Below are positions 7,312-15,930 of a DNA stretch of 46,973 nt, piece after piece. A model generated the notes under the pieces. That model worked only from the letters and a program-made list of their open reading frames with translations, ran no database searches and was not told the DNA's origin. A program made the position numbers and the translations under genes. The DNA is from Streptomyces lonarensis (GTDB lineage: Bacteria; Actinomycetota; Actinomycetes; Streptomycetales; Streptomycetaceae): positions 1-46,973 of the forward strand of contig NZ_JAAVJD010000014.1 of assembly GCF_012033735.1 (NCBI RefSeq), read 5' to 3'. The stretch's first letter is position 1. Every line of letters starts with the position of its first letter.

Positions 7312-8982
7312 ATGTCCGGTGACCCCGCCCGCAGCACCGCCGGCGCCCGGCCCGGCGACGCCGACCGGTGGCGTGAGGCCGTCGTCTACCAGGTCTATCC
7401 GCGCAGCTTCAGCGACCGGAACGGCGACGGCGTCGGCGACCTCCGCGGCGTCCTGCACCGCCTGGACCACCTGGTGGAACTGGGCGTGGACGCCGTGTGG
7501 TTCAGCCCCTTCTACCCCTCGGCCCTCTCCGACGGCGGCTACGACGTGGACGACCACCGCGCCGTCGACCCGGTCCTCGGCACCCTGGAGGAGTTCGACG
7601 AGATCGTCCGGCGCCTCGCCGCCGCCGGCATCGGGGTCGTCATCGACATCGTCGCCAACCACAGCTCGGACCGGCACCCGCGGTTCACCGAGGCCCTCGC
7701 CGCCGGACGCGGCTCCCGGGCCCGCGAGCGGTACGTCTTCCGCGACGGGCGCGGTGAGAGCGGGGAACTCCCCCCGACGGACTGGCCGGCCTTCTTCGGC
7801 GGCCCCGCCTGGACCCGGGTCGACGACGGCCAGTGGTACCTGCACCTCTTCACGCCCCACCAGCCCGACTGGAACTGGGCCGACCCCGAGGTGCGGGCCG
7901 ACTTCCTGCACACGCTGCGGTTCTGGGCCGACCGGGGTGTGGCCGGCTTCCGCGTCGACGCGGCGATGTGCCTGACCAAGGACCTCACCGAACCGCTGCC
8001 CGCCTGGGACGAGGTCTACGGCGGCTTCCCCGTGCTGGTCGGCGGCGGAGGCGGCGACCGCTTCGGCGAAGGACGCAACCCGCTCTACGACCGGGACGAC
8101 GTCCAGGACGTCTACGCCGAGTGGCGCGAGGTCTTCGACAGCTACGACCCGCCGCGGTTCGCCGTCGCCGAGGCGTGGGTCGACCCCCACCGCCGCGCCC
8201 GCTACACCGCCCCGGACAGCCTGGGCCAGATCTTCTCCCTCGACCTCCTCATGACCCCTTGGGACGCGACGGAGTTCGGCGAGGTGATCCGCCGCACCCT
8301 CGACCAGGTCGAGGCCGACGGCTCGGCCGCCACCTGGGTGCTCTCCAACCACGACGTGCCCCGGCACGCGACCCGGCTCGACCCGGACACCCCCGGCGGC
8401 ACCCTCGACACCGCGCCGCCCGCGGGCCCCGGGCCCGACCGGGCCCGCGCGGCGACCCTGCTGCTGCTCGCCCTCCCCGGCAGCGCCTACCTCTACCAGG
8501 GCGAGGAACTCGGCCTCCCCGAAGTGGCACTCCCCCGCGAGATCGGCCAGGACCCCGTCGCCGGCAACGACGACTCGGCGGTGCCGAGCCGGGACGGCTG
8601 CCGCGTTCCCCTCCCCTGGACCGGGGACGCTCCCTGGTTCGGCTTCAGCGACCACGGGGCGCACCTGCCGCAGCCCTTCTGGTTCGGTGAGCTGTCCGCA
8701 GCCGCGCAGGCGGAGGACCCCGCCTCCACGCTGTCGCTCTACCGCAAAGCCCTACACATCCGGCGGCAGCTCCGCGCCCCGGGGCCTGTCGCCTGGCTGG
8801 ACGCCGGCGAGCAGGTGCTCGCGTTCACCCGCCCGTCGCGCTGGACCTCGGTCACCAACTTCGGTGACACCCCCGTCGACCTCCCGGCCGGCGAGGTCGT
8901 CCTGACGAGCCGCCCGCTGACCGACGGCCGGCTCCCCGGGGACGCCACGGCCTGGCTCCGCAGCCCGACCGAGCCCCGCTGA
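7312..8982 (+). CDS. GH13 alpha-glucosidase / alpha-amylase family hydrolase
   Basis: A 556-residue cytoplasmic glycoside hydrolase with no signal peptide. It begins the GH13 barrel at VVYQVYPRSFSDRNGDGVGD, as in oligo-1,6-glucosidase and alpha-glucosidase. Region I is DIVANHSSD (residues 112-120), region II GFRVDAAM with nucleophile Asp216, region III AVAEAWV with acid/base Glu287, and region IV LSNHDVPRH with Asp348. The complete catalytic set predicts hydrolysis of alpha-1,4 or alpha-1,6 glucosides; substrate is not determined. The start has GAGGAG seven bases upstream. It is divergent from tetR across the palindromic operator and sits upstream of the MMPL gene. Confidence 0.94.
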   Translation: MSGDPARSTAGARPGDADRWREAVVYQVYPRSFSDRNGDGVGDLRGVLHRLDHLVELGVDAVWFSPFYPSALSDGGYDVDDHRAVDPVLGTLEEFDEIVRRLAAAGIGVVIDIVANHSSDRHPRFTEALAAGRGSRARERYVFRDGRGESGELPPTDWPAFFGGPAWTRVDDGQWYLHLFTPHQPDWNWADPEVRADFLHTLRFWADRGVAGFRVDAAMCLTKDLTEPLPAWDEVYGGFPVLVGGGGGDRFGEGRNPLYDRDDVQDVYAEWREVFDSYDPPRFAVAEAWVDPHRRARYTAPDSLGQIFSLDLLMTPWDATEFGEVIRRTLDQVEADGSAATWVLSNHDVPRHATRLDPDTPGGTLDTAPPAGPGPDRARAATLLLLALPGSAYLYQGEELGLPEVALPREIGQDPVAGNDDSAVPSRDGCRVPLPWTGDAPWFGFSDHGAHLPQPFWFGELSAAAQAEDPASTLSLYRKALHIRRQLRAPGPVAWLDAGEQVLAFTRPSRWTSVTNFGDTPVDLPAGEVVLTSRPLTDGRLPGDATAWLRSPTEPR

Positions 8983-9163
8983 CCACGGCACACCGCCGAC
9001 TCACGGGGCTCCCGCCCCGCCCCCTGCCCGCACACACGCCGGCCACCGCCCGGCGTCGCCCCGCCGCGCCCGAGCGGCGCCACCGCCTCCCCGGTCGGCG
9101 CCCCCGCTGCTACGGGCCCCGCAACGTCACCCACGACCGACACCACGAAAGAGGTACTCCCCC

Positions 9164-11479
9164 ATGGCATGGCAGTTGTTCCGGCTCGGCCGATGGTCGT
9201 TCGTCCACCGCAGGCTCGTGGTGCTGACCTGGCTCCTGCTCCTGGTGCTCGCCGGCGTCGGCGCGGCCACCCTCTCCGGGAAGACCACCGACAGCTTCAC
9301 CCTCAAGGGCATGGAGTCGACCGACGCCTTCGAGCTGGTCGAGGAACGCTCCCCCGGTGCCGGCGCGGACGGCGCCACCGCCCGCATCGTCTTCGAGGCA
9401 CCGGAGGGCGAATCGCTGACCGACCCCGCCCACCGGGCAGCGGTCGGGGAGGCGCTCGCCCTGGCCGAGACGGCCAACGTGGACCACGTCGCCGACCCGT
9501 TCACCACGGGCACCGTCTCCGAGGACGGCACCGTCGCGTACGCCGCGGTGAACTACAGCACCGCGCCGGGCGAGGTCGCCACCGCCGACCACGACGCGCT
9601 GGACGCGGTGAAGGAGAGCGCCGGCGCGGCCGGGATCACCGCGGTGGTCGGCGGGGACGCGGCCGGCGCCGACCTGCACGACGACCTCGCCGAGGTCATC
9701 GGCATCGGTGTCGCCTTCGTCGTCCTCGCCGTCACCCTCGGCTCGCTGGTCGCCGCGGGAATGCCGCTGGTCACCGCCGTCATCGGCGTCGGCATCGGCG
9801 CGGCGAGCATCGCGGCGCTCAGCGGCTTCACCGAGCTGAACTCGGTCACCCCGGCGCTGGGCACCATGCTCGGCCTGGCCGTCGGCATCGACTACGCGCT
9901 GTTTATCCTCTCGCGGTACCAGCACGAGGTCCGTGCGGGACGTCCCCTGGCCGAGGCCGCGGGTGCCTCGGTCGGGACCGCCGGTTCCGCCGTCGTCTTC
10001 GCCGGACTGACCGTGATCATCGCTCTGCTGGGTCTGGCGATCACGGGCATCGACTTCCTCGTCCAGATGGGCGTGGCGGCAGCGGCGATGGTGGCGCTCG
10101 CGGTGCTGATCTCCCTGACGCTGCTGCCCGCCTTCCTCGGGTTCGCCGGACGCCGCGTGGTCCGGGAGCGGAAGCGCGCGGCCACGGACGGCGAGGCCGC
10201 TGGTCAGGACGCGGCGACGACCGGTGCCGGCGGCCGCCGCTGGGCCAAGGCCGTCAGCAGGCACCGGGTCGTCGCGCTGGTCGGCGGCGTCGCGGTCGCC
10301 GCCGTGCTGTCCCTGCCGCTGGGCAGCATGCAGCTCGCCATCCTCGACAACGGGGTGGCCCCCGCGGGGAGCGACAGCCGCGTCGCCCACGACCTGATCG
10401 CCGACAACTTCGGCGAGGGCATGAACGGGCCGCTGCTGGTGGTGGTCGACACCGCGGGCGCCGACGACAAGCTGGGCGCCGTCGACGCGGTGCACGCGAC
10501 GCTGGCCGCCTCGGACGGGGAGATCAGCGCCCTGGTCCCGCCGCTGACCGACGACTCCGCCGAGGCGCGGGCAGCACTGGCCGGGCAGCTCGACGCCGTC
10601 GACCTCGCCGACTTCACGATCATTCCCGAAGGCGGCCCCTCCGACGCCGGTACGAAGGAGCTCGTCGACTCGCTCCGCGCCGACCTCGCCGAGCTGCCCG
10701 AACTGACCGGCGCGACGGCCATGGTGACCGGCCAGACCGCGGTGGGCGTCGACATCTCCCAGGAACTCGCGGACGTCTTTCCCCTCTACCTGCTGGTGGT
10801 CGTCGGCCTGGCCTTCGTGCTGCTGGTCCTGGTCTTCCGCTCGGTCCTCGTGCCCCTGAAGGCCGCGCTCGGCTTCCTGCTCTCCGTCGGCGTGGCGCTC
10901 GGCTGCACCGTCGCGGTCTTCCAGTGGGGCTGGCTCAACGGCCTGATCGGCCTGGACGCCACCTCGCCCGTGCTGTTCATCCTGCCGCTGCTGCTGACCG
11001 GTGTGCTCTTCGGCCTGGCCATGGACTACGAGGTCTTCCTCGTGACCCGGATGCGGGAGGCGTACGTCCACGGCACCGAGGCGCGGCAGGCCGTCGTCGA
11101 CGGGTTCGCCCACAGCGGGCGCGTGGTGACCGCCGCCGCCCTGATCATGTTCGGTGTCTTCGCCGGGTTCGCGCTCGGGGACGACTCCATCATCAAGACC
11201 ATCGGCTTCGCCCTCGCCGTGGGCGTCCTCGCCGACGCCTTCCTCGTCCGGATGCTCATCGTCCCGGCCGTCATGGCAATCGTCGGCAAGCACATCTGGT
11301 GGCTGCCTCGTTGGCTCGACCGCGCGCTGCCGAACCTCGACGTCGAGGGTGAGGCACTGGTCAGCAGGCTCGGCCCGCCGCCCGGGAGCCCGACCGCGAC
11401 GGTGGCCGCCGTCGGAGCCGCTCCCGAGGCCGGGGCCGTCGGCTCCTCGCCGACCCCCACCCGGCACCCGGTGAGCTGA
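9164..11479 (+). CDS. MMPL family RND-type transporter
   Basis: A 771-residue inner-membrane transporter. Two homologous halves each have one N-terminal membrane segment, a large extracytoplasmic loop, and a block of five membrane helices. The proton-relay type Asp-Tyr motifs are visible in the fourth helix of each half: GLAVGIDYALFILSRY and GLAMDYEVFLVTRM. The protein ends in an Ala/Pro/Thr-rich tail. Family members export lipids, siderophores or drugs; the substrate cannot be read here. It is 181 bases after the GH13 gene and probably belongs to the same TetR regulon. AAAGAGG precedes the ATG. Confidence 0.95.
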   Translation: MAWQLFRLGRWSFVHRRLVVLTWLLLLVLAGVGAATLSGKTTDSFTLKGMESTDAFELVEERSPGAGADGATARIVFEAPEGESLTDPAHRAAVGEALALAETANVDHVADPFTTGTVSEDGTVAYAAVNYSTAPGEVATADHDALDAVKESAGAAGITAVVGGDAAGADLHDDLAEVIGIGVAFVVLAVTLGSLVAAGMPLVTAVIGVGIGAASIAALSGFTELNSVTPALGTMLGLAVGIDYALFILSRYQHEVRAGRPLAEAAGASVGTAGSAVVFAGLTVIIALLGLAITGIDFLVQMGVAAAAMVALAVLISLTLLPAFLGFAGRRVVRERKRAATDGEAAGQDAATTGAGGRRWAKAVSRHRVVALVGGVAVAAVLSLPLGSMQLAILDNGVAPAGSDSRVAHDLIADNFGEGMNGPLLVVVDTAGADDKLGAVDAVHATLAASDGEISALVPPLTDDSAEARAALAGQLDAVDLADFTIIPEGGPSDAGTKELVDSLRADLAELPELTGATAMVTGQTAVGVDISQELADVFPLYLLVVVGLAFVLLVLVFRSVLVPLKAALGFLLSVGVALGCTVAVFQWGWLNGLIGLDATSPVLFILPLLLTGVLFGLAMDYEVFLVTRMREAYVHGTEARQAVVDGFAHSGRVVTAAALIMFGVFAGFALGDDSIIKTIGFALAVGVLADAFLVRMLIVPAVMAIVGKHIWWLPRWLDRALPNLDVEGEALVSRLGPPPGSPTATVAAVGAAPEAGAVGSSPTPTRHPVS

Positions 11480-11511
11480 CCCCGGCGCCGCCCGGTCCGC
11501 ACCGACCGACG

Positions 11512-11542
11512 GAAGCCCCCTCCCGCGACGGGAGGGGGCTTC
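11512..11542. terminator. Convergent terminator after MMPL and hemC
   Basis: GAAGCCCCCTCCC and its complement form a 13-bp stem with a GCGAC loop between two convergent genes. Confidence 0.85.
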
Positions 11543-11557
11543 GCCCGTTCCGGCGGC

Positions 11558-12529
11558 TCACTGCCCGGGGCTGTCGATGAGGTCCCGCGCGCCCTGACGG
11601 AGCAGGTCGGCGCAAACACGCTTTCCCAGCGTCCCGGGGTCCTCACTCATCGCGCCACGGGCGCGGGTGTGCACGACCGTGGAGCCGTCCCGGCTGAAGA
11701 CCATGCCCCTCAGCTCCAGCCGGCCGTCGGCGGTGGTGACGCAGTAACCGGCGATGGGGCTGTTGCAGTGGCCCCGGAGGCCGTACAGCAGGGACCGCTC
11801 CGCGGTGGCCTCGGCACGTGTCGCGGGGTCGTCGACGGCGCGGAGCAGATCGCGCGTCGGCCGGTCGTCCCGGCGGCACTCCACCACAAGCACCCCGGCT
11901 CCCACCGCCGGCAGCATCTCGTCGACCCCGAAGTCACGGACGATCCGGTCCGCCAGCCCCAGTCGCTCCAGCCCCGCCCGGCCGAGGACCATGGCATCCG
12001 CCGCCTGCCCTTCCCCGGCGCCGTCGAGTTTCCGCAGCCGCGTGTCGATCGCGCCCCGCACCTGCACCACGGTCAGGTGCGGCCAGCGAGCCAGAATCTG
12101 CGCGCGGCGACGCACGGCGGCCGTCGCCACCACCGCCCCGGGAGGCAGATCGTCCGGCGTGGTGACGGGCGACCCCTCCGGGACCAGGAGCGCGTCGCGC
12201 GCGTCCGCGCGAGGGAGCATCGCCGCGAAGATGAGGCCGTCCGGCAACGGCACATCACCGGGCACGTCCTTGAGGCAGTGGACCGCGATGTCGACCTCGC
12301 CGCGTTGCAGCTGCCGGTCGATCGCTTTCACGAACAGGCCCTTGCCCCCGAGCGACGCCAGGTCGCCGTGCCAGGTGTCCGCCTCGGTGGTGGTCGGCAC
12401 CAGCTGGGTGCGCAGCCCGGGGACGGCGGTGGAGAGCAGCAGGGCGACCTGCTCTGCCTGGGCGACGGCCAGCGCCGACGCCCGGGTTCCGATCCGCAGC
12501 GCGCGGTCGGTCGGTCGGGTGACGGTCAT
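11558..12529 (-). CDS. hemC: Hydroxymethylbilane synthase (HemC) paralogue
   Basis: A 323-residue porphobilinogen deaminase, which polymerises four porphobilinogens to preuroporphyrinogen. The catalytic features persist: HCLKDVP with Asp88, the Arg pair in AAVRRRAQI, RGAIDTRLRKL, and LRGHCNSPIAGY with the cofactor-binding Cys255. Several usually invariant positions differ, however: GTSSLRR reads ATAAVRR, LRGN reads VRGA, and VGQGALGIECR reads VGAGVLVVECR. None of the usual heme genes are nearby; instead it overlaps a methyltransferase gene by four bases (ATGA). I take it to be a secondary, diverged copy rather than the housekeeping enzyme, though the sequence here cannot exclude the latter. 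Confidence 0.9.
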   Translation of the reverse strand: MTVTRPTDRALRIGTRASALAVAQAEQVALLLSTAVPGLRTQLVPTTTEADTWHGDLASLGGKGLFVKAIDRQLQRGEVDIAVHCLKDVPGDVPLPDGLIFAAMLPRADARDALLVPEGSPVTTPDDLPPGAVVATAAVRRRAQILARWPHLTVVQVRGAIDTRLRKLDGAGEGQAADAMVLGRAGLERLGLADRIVRDFGVDEMLPAVGAGVLVVECRRDDRPTRDLLRAVDDPATRAEATAERSLLYGLRGHCNSPIAGYCVTTADGRLELRGMVFSRDGSTVVHTRARGAMSEDPGTLGKRVCADLLRQGARDLIDSPGQ

Positions 12530-13245
12530 GAGAGGTCGGTCCCTTCGGGGTCCTCACGCCGTGGCAGGCCGGGCCGCAGGGCGCGGACGAGGAGCGTGCC
12601 CTCGGTGCGGCCGCTGTCGGGTGGGGCCGGCAGGATCTCTGCCCGCGCGCGGACGAAACCCGCCGCGCGCAGCAGGTCGATCCACGTGCCGGGTTCGTGG
12701 TCCCAGCGGCGGACGACGGCCGGGTCCTCGTCCGGTCCCCGCTGGATGAGCGATGCCTGCGCGCCGTAGCAGCCCTCGACGGCGGGCCGCTGGGAGAAGA
12801 CCAGACGCCCGCCCGGCACGAGCGCAGCCCGGGTCGCCGGAAGCAGGATCGCCGGGTCGGAGAAGTAGACGGCACCGAACACGGAGTAGACGGCCGCGTA
12901 GGTGCCGGGCGACGCCCGCAGGTGCGTGAGGGCGTCCTCGTGGTGCAGATCCATCCCGGCGGTATCGGGCCAGCGCTCACGCGCCTTGGCCAACTGCCGG
13001 GTCGACACGTCCACACCGACGATGCCGACGCCCAGGCTTGCAAGATGGGCGGCATTGCCCCCGCTGCCGCACCCGAGGTCGAGCGCCCTGTCGCCGGGCC
13101 GGAGCCCGAGGAGTTCGACGCCCGGCCCGTGGTCCGGGTACTGCGTCCAGTTGAACCAGGTCAGTTCTCCGGCCGCGTTGGACGGTCGGCGCTGCGGCTT
13201 GCTGTCCGCGTAGGTGTTCCACGCATTCGCGTCGATTGCGGTCAT
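12526..13245 (-). CDS. Class I SAM-dependent methyltransferase
   Basis: A 239-residue Rossmann-fold methyltransferase. Motif I is LDLGCGSGGNAAHLA, followed by GVDVSTRQLAKAR. The later motifs (YSVFGAVYF, LVPGGRLVFSQRP) are typical of the UbiE/Methyltransf_11 type. I chose the ATG at 13245, which has AGGA seven bases upstream, over the in-frame GTG at 13260. Its end overlaps the HemC-like gene by ATGA, implying coupled translation and a shared pathway. The methyl acceptor is unknown; a tetrapyrrole-related substrate is a guess from the neighbour. Confidence 0.9.
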   Translation of the reverse strand: MTAIDANAWNTYADSKPQRRPSNAAGELTWFNWTQYPDHGPGVELLGLRPGDRALDLGCGSGGNAAHLASLGVGIVGVDVSTRQLAKARERWPDTAGMDLHHEDALTHLRASPGTYAAVYSVFGAVYFSDPAILLPATRAALVPGGRLVFSQRPAVEGCYGAQASLIQRGPDEDPAVVRRWDHEPGTWIDLLRAAGFVRARAEILPAPPDSGRTEGTLLVRALRPGLPRREDPEGTDLS

Positions 13246-13264
13246 GTGCCCATCCTGCACGAGT

Positions 13265-13297
13265 CCCCGCAGGCGAATGAGGCCTCCGGCTGCGGGG
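13265..13297 (-). terminator. Hairpin between the 149-aa gene and the methyltransferase
   Basis: CCCCGCAG and CTGCGGGG form an 8-bp stem 19 bases past the stop of the 149-residue gene and only 20 bases before the methyltransferase ATG. It is either a terminator or a partial attenuator. Confidence 0.45.
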
Positions 13298-13315
13298 CGT
13301 CGCGCGTACTAGTCG

Positions 13316-13765
13316 CTACTTCTTGGGGCCGTTCGGACTGTCAGAGCAGCCCGCGTGACACTGGCTGCACTCAGCGGAACCCTCGCCGGGCCAGAGGTCG
13401 GCATCCGGCTCAACGCCAACAGCTCGCATGGCCTCCTTCGTTCGGCCGATCGCCTCCCGCCCCGCCCGGGGGTCGCACCCCTCGGCGTCGTCCGGAACAT
13501 GGTGGATCGGACCGCCGGCGACCAGCTCGCACACGTCGGCGTAGTCCCGCGTGCGCAGGAGGAGCGCGTGCCAGAAGAGATCGACCGGGAGGGAAGGTGT
13601 CAGCGGCTCCACGCTGGAGGCAGAGGCGCGAAGATACCCTTCCAGCTGCGCGACACCGCGCGCGCCCAGGTCATCAGTCAGCTCCGGCCAAGACTTACGT
13701 ACGTCCGTGATCAGGCGCGCCGCGAGCGCGTCACCGATGATTCTCTGCGTAAGGATCTCTGACAC
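13316..13765 (-). CDS. Conserved hypothetical protein with WH...Y..C motif and CxxC tail
   Basis: A 149-residue soluble protein. The middle reads LPVDLFWHALLLRTRDYADV followed by a Cys. This resembles the 'V-D-x-x-W-H...Y...C' signature of glycine-rich-domain (GRDP/DUF1399-like) proteins. The C-terminus holds ECSQCHAGCSD, a CxxCxxxC cluster that could bind a metal. I recall similar small proteins in other Streptomyces but know no function. The GTG start has an ideal AAGGAGG seven bases upstream, so the gene is probably well translated. Confidence 0.8.
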   Translation of the reverse strand: MSEILTQRIIGDALAARLITDVRKSWPELTDDLGARGVAQLEGYLRASASSVEPLTPSLPVDLFWHALLLRTRDYADVCELVAGGPIHHVPDDAEGCDPRAGREAIGRTKEAMRAVGVEPDADLWPGEGSAECSQCHAGCSDSPNGPKK

Positions 13766-14151
13766 GTGCAGTCCTCCTTGTCGGATGGTGCATGACGTGG
13801 TCCGGCCGGCGCCACCAGACTCACGAGGTCCGGCCGGGGCTTCCCTCCCGCTTTCGGGACAAGGCCAACCCGAGGAGGGAACTCGTACTCCGGGTGGCGC
13901 TGTGCTTTCCCCCGGGGGCCCATGGCGTGTTCACCTGCTTCGCCCGCCACCACAAGCCTTCCGGAGACTGGACAGTTGTCGGCGCCCACGTCGATGGACT
14001 TAACAGGGCGCCGACATGTGGCTCGGCGTGCCCCGCTCGGGGCTTTTCGTACGCCCTTGCCGCTGAGTGGTCTCCGCCCGGCTCGGTACACAGACGACGC
14101 TAGAGGTCTACGCACACGCGTATCCACCTTGTTGCACGTTGTTGCACCGGA
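13766..14151. other. Intergenic stretch, mostly without recognisable content
   Basis: Apart from the integrase-like remnant near its right end and the ribosome-binding site of the 149-residue gene at its left end, I see no supported gene here. Frames on both strands read as non-protein-like. Composition is less GC-rich than the flanking operons. Confidence 0.5.
14040..14130 (+). pseudogene. Remnant of a tyrosine integrase C-terminus
   Basis: The frame from 14067 reads VVSARLGTQTTLEVYAHAYP, which resembles the C-terminal box of phage/ICE tyrosine recombinases (VSxRLGHxxxxxTLxxYAHxxP, with the catalytic Tyr). The preceding frame reads YALAAEWSP, resembling the LLLAAGVSP that comes before that box, but in another frame and with a stop immediately upstream. 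The gene is frameshifted and has lost everything earlier. It points to a lost mobile element at this island. The match is short. Confidence 0.45.
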
Positions 14152-15000
14152 TCATCCGAGCGCGGAGAGCGCGTCCCGGATCAATCCCTTTGCCGACTCA
14201 CCCCTCACGGCCCCCCGCGACAGCTCAGCGAAGGCACGTAGGTATGTGCGAATCTCGCCGGGAGTGGTCAGGTTGATCTCCGCCGTCAGCGTCTCCACAG
14301 CGACTTGCTGGTCGTCGAAGGAGTAGAACGCTTCGAGCGGCCACACTGTTCGGCGCGCCCGCTTGGGGATGATGCCGAGTGCCACGTTCGGTCGGCCCAT
14401 GATACTGAGCAAATACTCAAGCTGGCCCCGCATGGCTTCGTCATCGCAGACCCGGTAGTAGAGAACGGTCTCTTCGAGAAGCAGCGCGAAGCGGTGGTCA
14501 CCTTCACGGATCACCCGCGACCGGTTGAGCCTGGCTGCCACCGCGTCTTCCACGTCATCCGGTGTGCCCTGAAAGATGGTGATGGCCCTCAGAAGACCTG
14601 CCGCGTACCCGGCAGTTTGGAGCATTCCGGGCATGACGTTCGATGCGTACACGCGGAACGAACGCGTTCGCTGGTAGAGCGGGACAGTCTGTTCATGGAC
14701 ACGACGCATGCCGTCCTTGTGGATCTGCCGCCACTCGACGTACATGGACTCGGCGTTCCGCGACGCGGCAATGAGGTCAGCCGCGTGGTGGTCCGCTCCG
14801 CAGGCCGAGCACCATGCCCGGATATCCGCATCCGAAGGCGGCGTAATGCCTCGCGCGATACGAGAGGACTTCGCCCGGTGCCAGCCGCACCGAAGGGCCA
14901 GCTCATGACCGGACAACCCCGCGTCTTTCATCAGCCCTTGCAGGCGGGACGCAACCGCCTGACGCGCGGCCTGGGCACTCGAAAACGGAGAGGTGGACAT
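14152..15000 (-). CDS. XRE family regulator with DUF5753 domain
   Basis: A 282-residue protein. The N-terminal helix-turn-helix (RLQGLMKDAGLSGHELALRC, then WHRAKSSRIARG) is XRE-type. The remainder, from EWRQIHKDG through MPGMLQTAGYAAGLL to RPNVALGIIP, is the DUF5753 domain found in the many Streptomyces regulators paired with small partner genes. Here it is followed upstream by a DUF6879 gene and a 77-residue gene in the same direction. The pairing suggests a partner-controlled regulator, as in other XRE/small-protein couples, but its target is unknown. No strong Shine-Dalgarno precedes the ATG; the 18-base gap to the DUF6879 stop suggests cotranscription. Confidence 0.93.
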   Translation of the reverse strand: MSTSPFSSAQAARQAVASRLQGLMKDAGLSGHELALRCGWHRAKSSRIARGITPPSDADIRAWCSACGADHHAADLIAASRNAESMYVEWRQIHKDGMRRVHEQTVPLYQRTRSFRVYASNVMPGMLQTAGYAAGLLRAITIFQGTPDDVEDAVAARLNRSRVIREGDHRFALLLEETVLYYRVCDDEAMRGQLEYLLSIMGRPNVALGIIPKRARRTVWPLEAFYSFDDQQVAVETLTAEINLTTPGEIRTYLRAFAELSRGAVRGESAKGLIRDALSALG

Positions 15001-15018
15001 GAACTGGCCCGCCAGGAA

Positions 15019-15543
15019 TCAGACGGTGTACTGGGCGTGCGGGGTGCCCCGCTCCCAGACCGCCTCGAACGCCGAAGCGCATAGCTTGGCTACGGCCGCG
15101 TCCTCGGTCTGGTCGGTGTGGACCCACCTGCCCAGCCCGTCGAAAATGTTGAACTGAACCAGTCTGCCGTCGAACAACCAGAAGTCGTTGCCTGGCAGGG
15201 CCAGGTCCGAAGCCCTGCGCCGGGGCAACCAGCGCACCTGCTCTCCTGCCGCCACGTTGGTGAAGGTGCCGGAATGCTCGAATGCGATGTAATCGCTGAC
15301 CGGCTCCGAAACGATGCGGGCACGTCGGATGACTACGCCCTTTCCCGTGACCTCCTGAACGAGGTCGAGCCACGGACGCCACCAGGAACCCCGGTCATCC
15401 GGGTCGATCCGGTGCCCCTCTCGCCACGCCGCGAAGCCCACCCTCTCACTGTCCACGCCGTACCCGTCTCGCATCTCGAGATGCACGGCTGACTCCCGCA
15501 CTGACCGGAGGAGGTCAGAGAAGTCAGTCAGACTCTGCGACAC
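15019..15543 (-). CDS. DUF6879 family protein
   Basis: A 174-residue protein matching the actinomycete DUF6879 pattern: an N-terminal helix (DFSDLLRSVRESAVHLEMRD), then WWRPWLDLV, RRARIVSEPVSDYIAFEHSG, VRWLPRRRASDLALPGNDFW and LFDGRLVQFNIFDG. These proteins usually sit next to XRE/DUF5753 regulators and are of unknown function. The GTG start has GGAGG six bases upstream. The first 20 bases overlap the end of the 77-residue gene, and the XRE gene follows, so the three form one operon. Confidence 0.9.
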   Translation of the reverse strand: MSQSLTDFSDLLRSVRESAVHLEMRDGYGVDSERVGFAAWREGHRIDPDDRGSWWRPWLDLVQEVTGKGVVIRRARIVSEPVSDYIAFEHSGTFTNVAAGEQVRWLPRRRASDLALPGNDFWLFDGRLVQFNIFDGLGRWVHTDQTEDAAVAKLCASAFEAVWERGTPHAQYTV

Positions 15544-15757
15544 GAAGCGCCTCCCTGAGAAGCGGGACCATCCGCTTCGGAACTCTGATCACCGACTCAT
15601 GTCCGGGAAGCACAACGTCCAGCGAACTTTCCCCCAGAGTCCGGTGGTCTGCGGTCCACCCCTGGATTACGAGGTCCTTCGACTCCTGATCCACCCACAC
15701 AGCAGGTGAACCGTGATCTCCGGACTCAGGGTCTTTGCCAACGAACCGTAAGACCAT
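15524..15757 (-). CDS. Small hypothetical protein, first gene of the XRE operon
   Basis: A 77-residue, soluble, mixed-charge protein (MVLRFVGKDPESGDHGSPAV at the start). It has GGGAGG six bases before the ATG, and its end overlaps the DUF6879 start. Short proteins of this kind recur upstream of DUF6879 and XRE genes in Streptomyces. No catalytic motif or membrane segment is visible. Confidence 0.82.
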   Translation of the reverse strand: MVLRFVGKDPESGDHGSPAVWVDQESKDLVIQGWTADHRTLGESSLDVVLPGHESVIRVPKRMVPLLREALRVAESD

Positions 15758-15797
15758 GAGGTCCCTCCCTGTCTAGCGCGTCGCCCCTGCTTGCACG

Positions 15798-15827
15798 ACC
15801 ATCACCTTGCCGGGCTGCGCTGGTCAA
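15798..15827 (-). promoter_or_regulatory. Candidate promoter of the 77-aa/DUF6879/XRE operon
   Basis: On the minus strand TTGACC (15827-15822) and GATGGT (15803-15798) are 18 bases apart and lie about 40 bases before the first gene. Confidence 0.4.
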
Positions 15828-15930
15828 GAGGGCGTGTCGCCTTGGCCGGGCCAAACAGGAGTGCGCCCCATGGAGGGCACGCGAAAGACGTACCGCTCTA
15901 TGACGGGCCAGCGCCTCCGACCCGCTCGCC

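Noticed and set aside
9110-11467. Leftward 785-codon frame opposite the MMPL gene
   Set aside because: It is a shadow frame rich in Gly, Asp, Arg and Gln with no membrane or catalytic pattern; the forward frame is a textbook MMPL protein.
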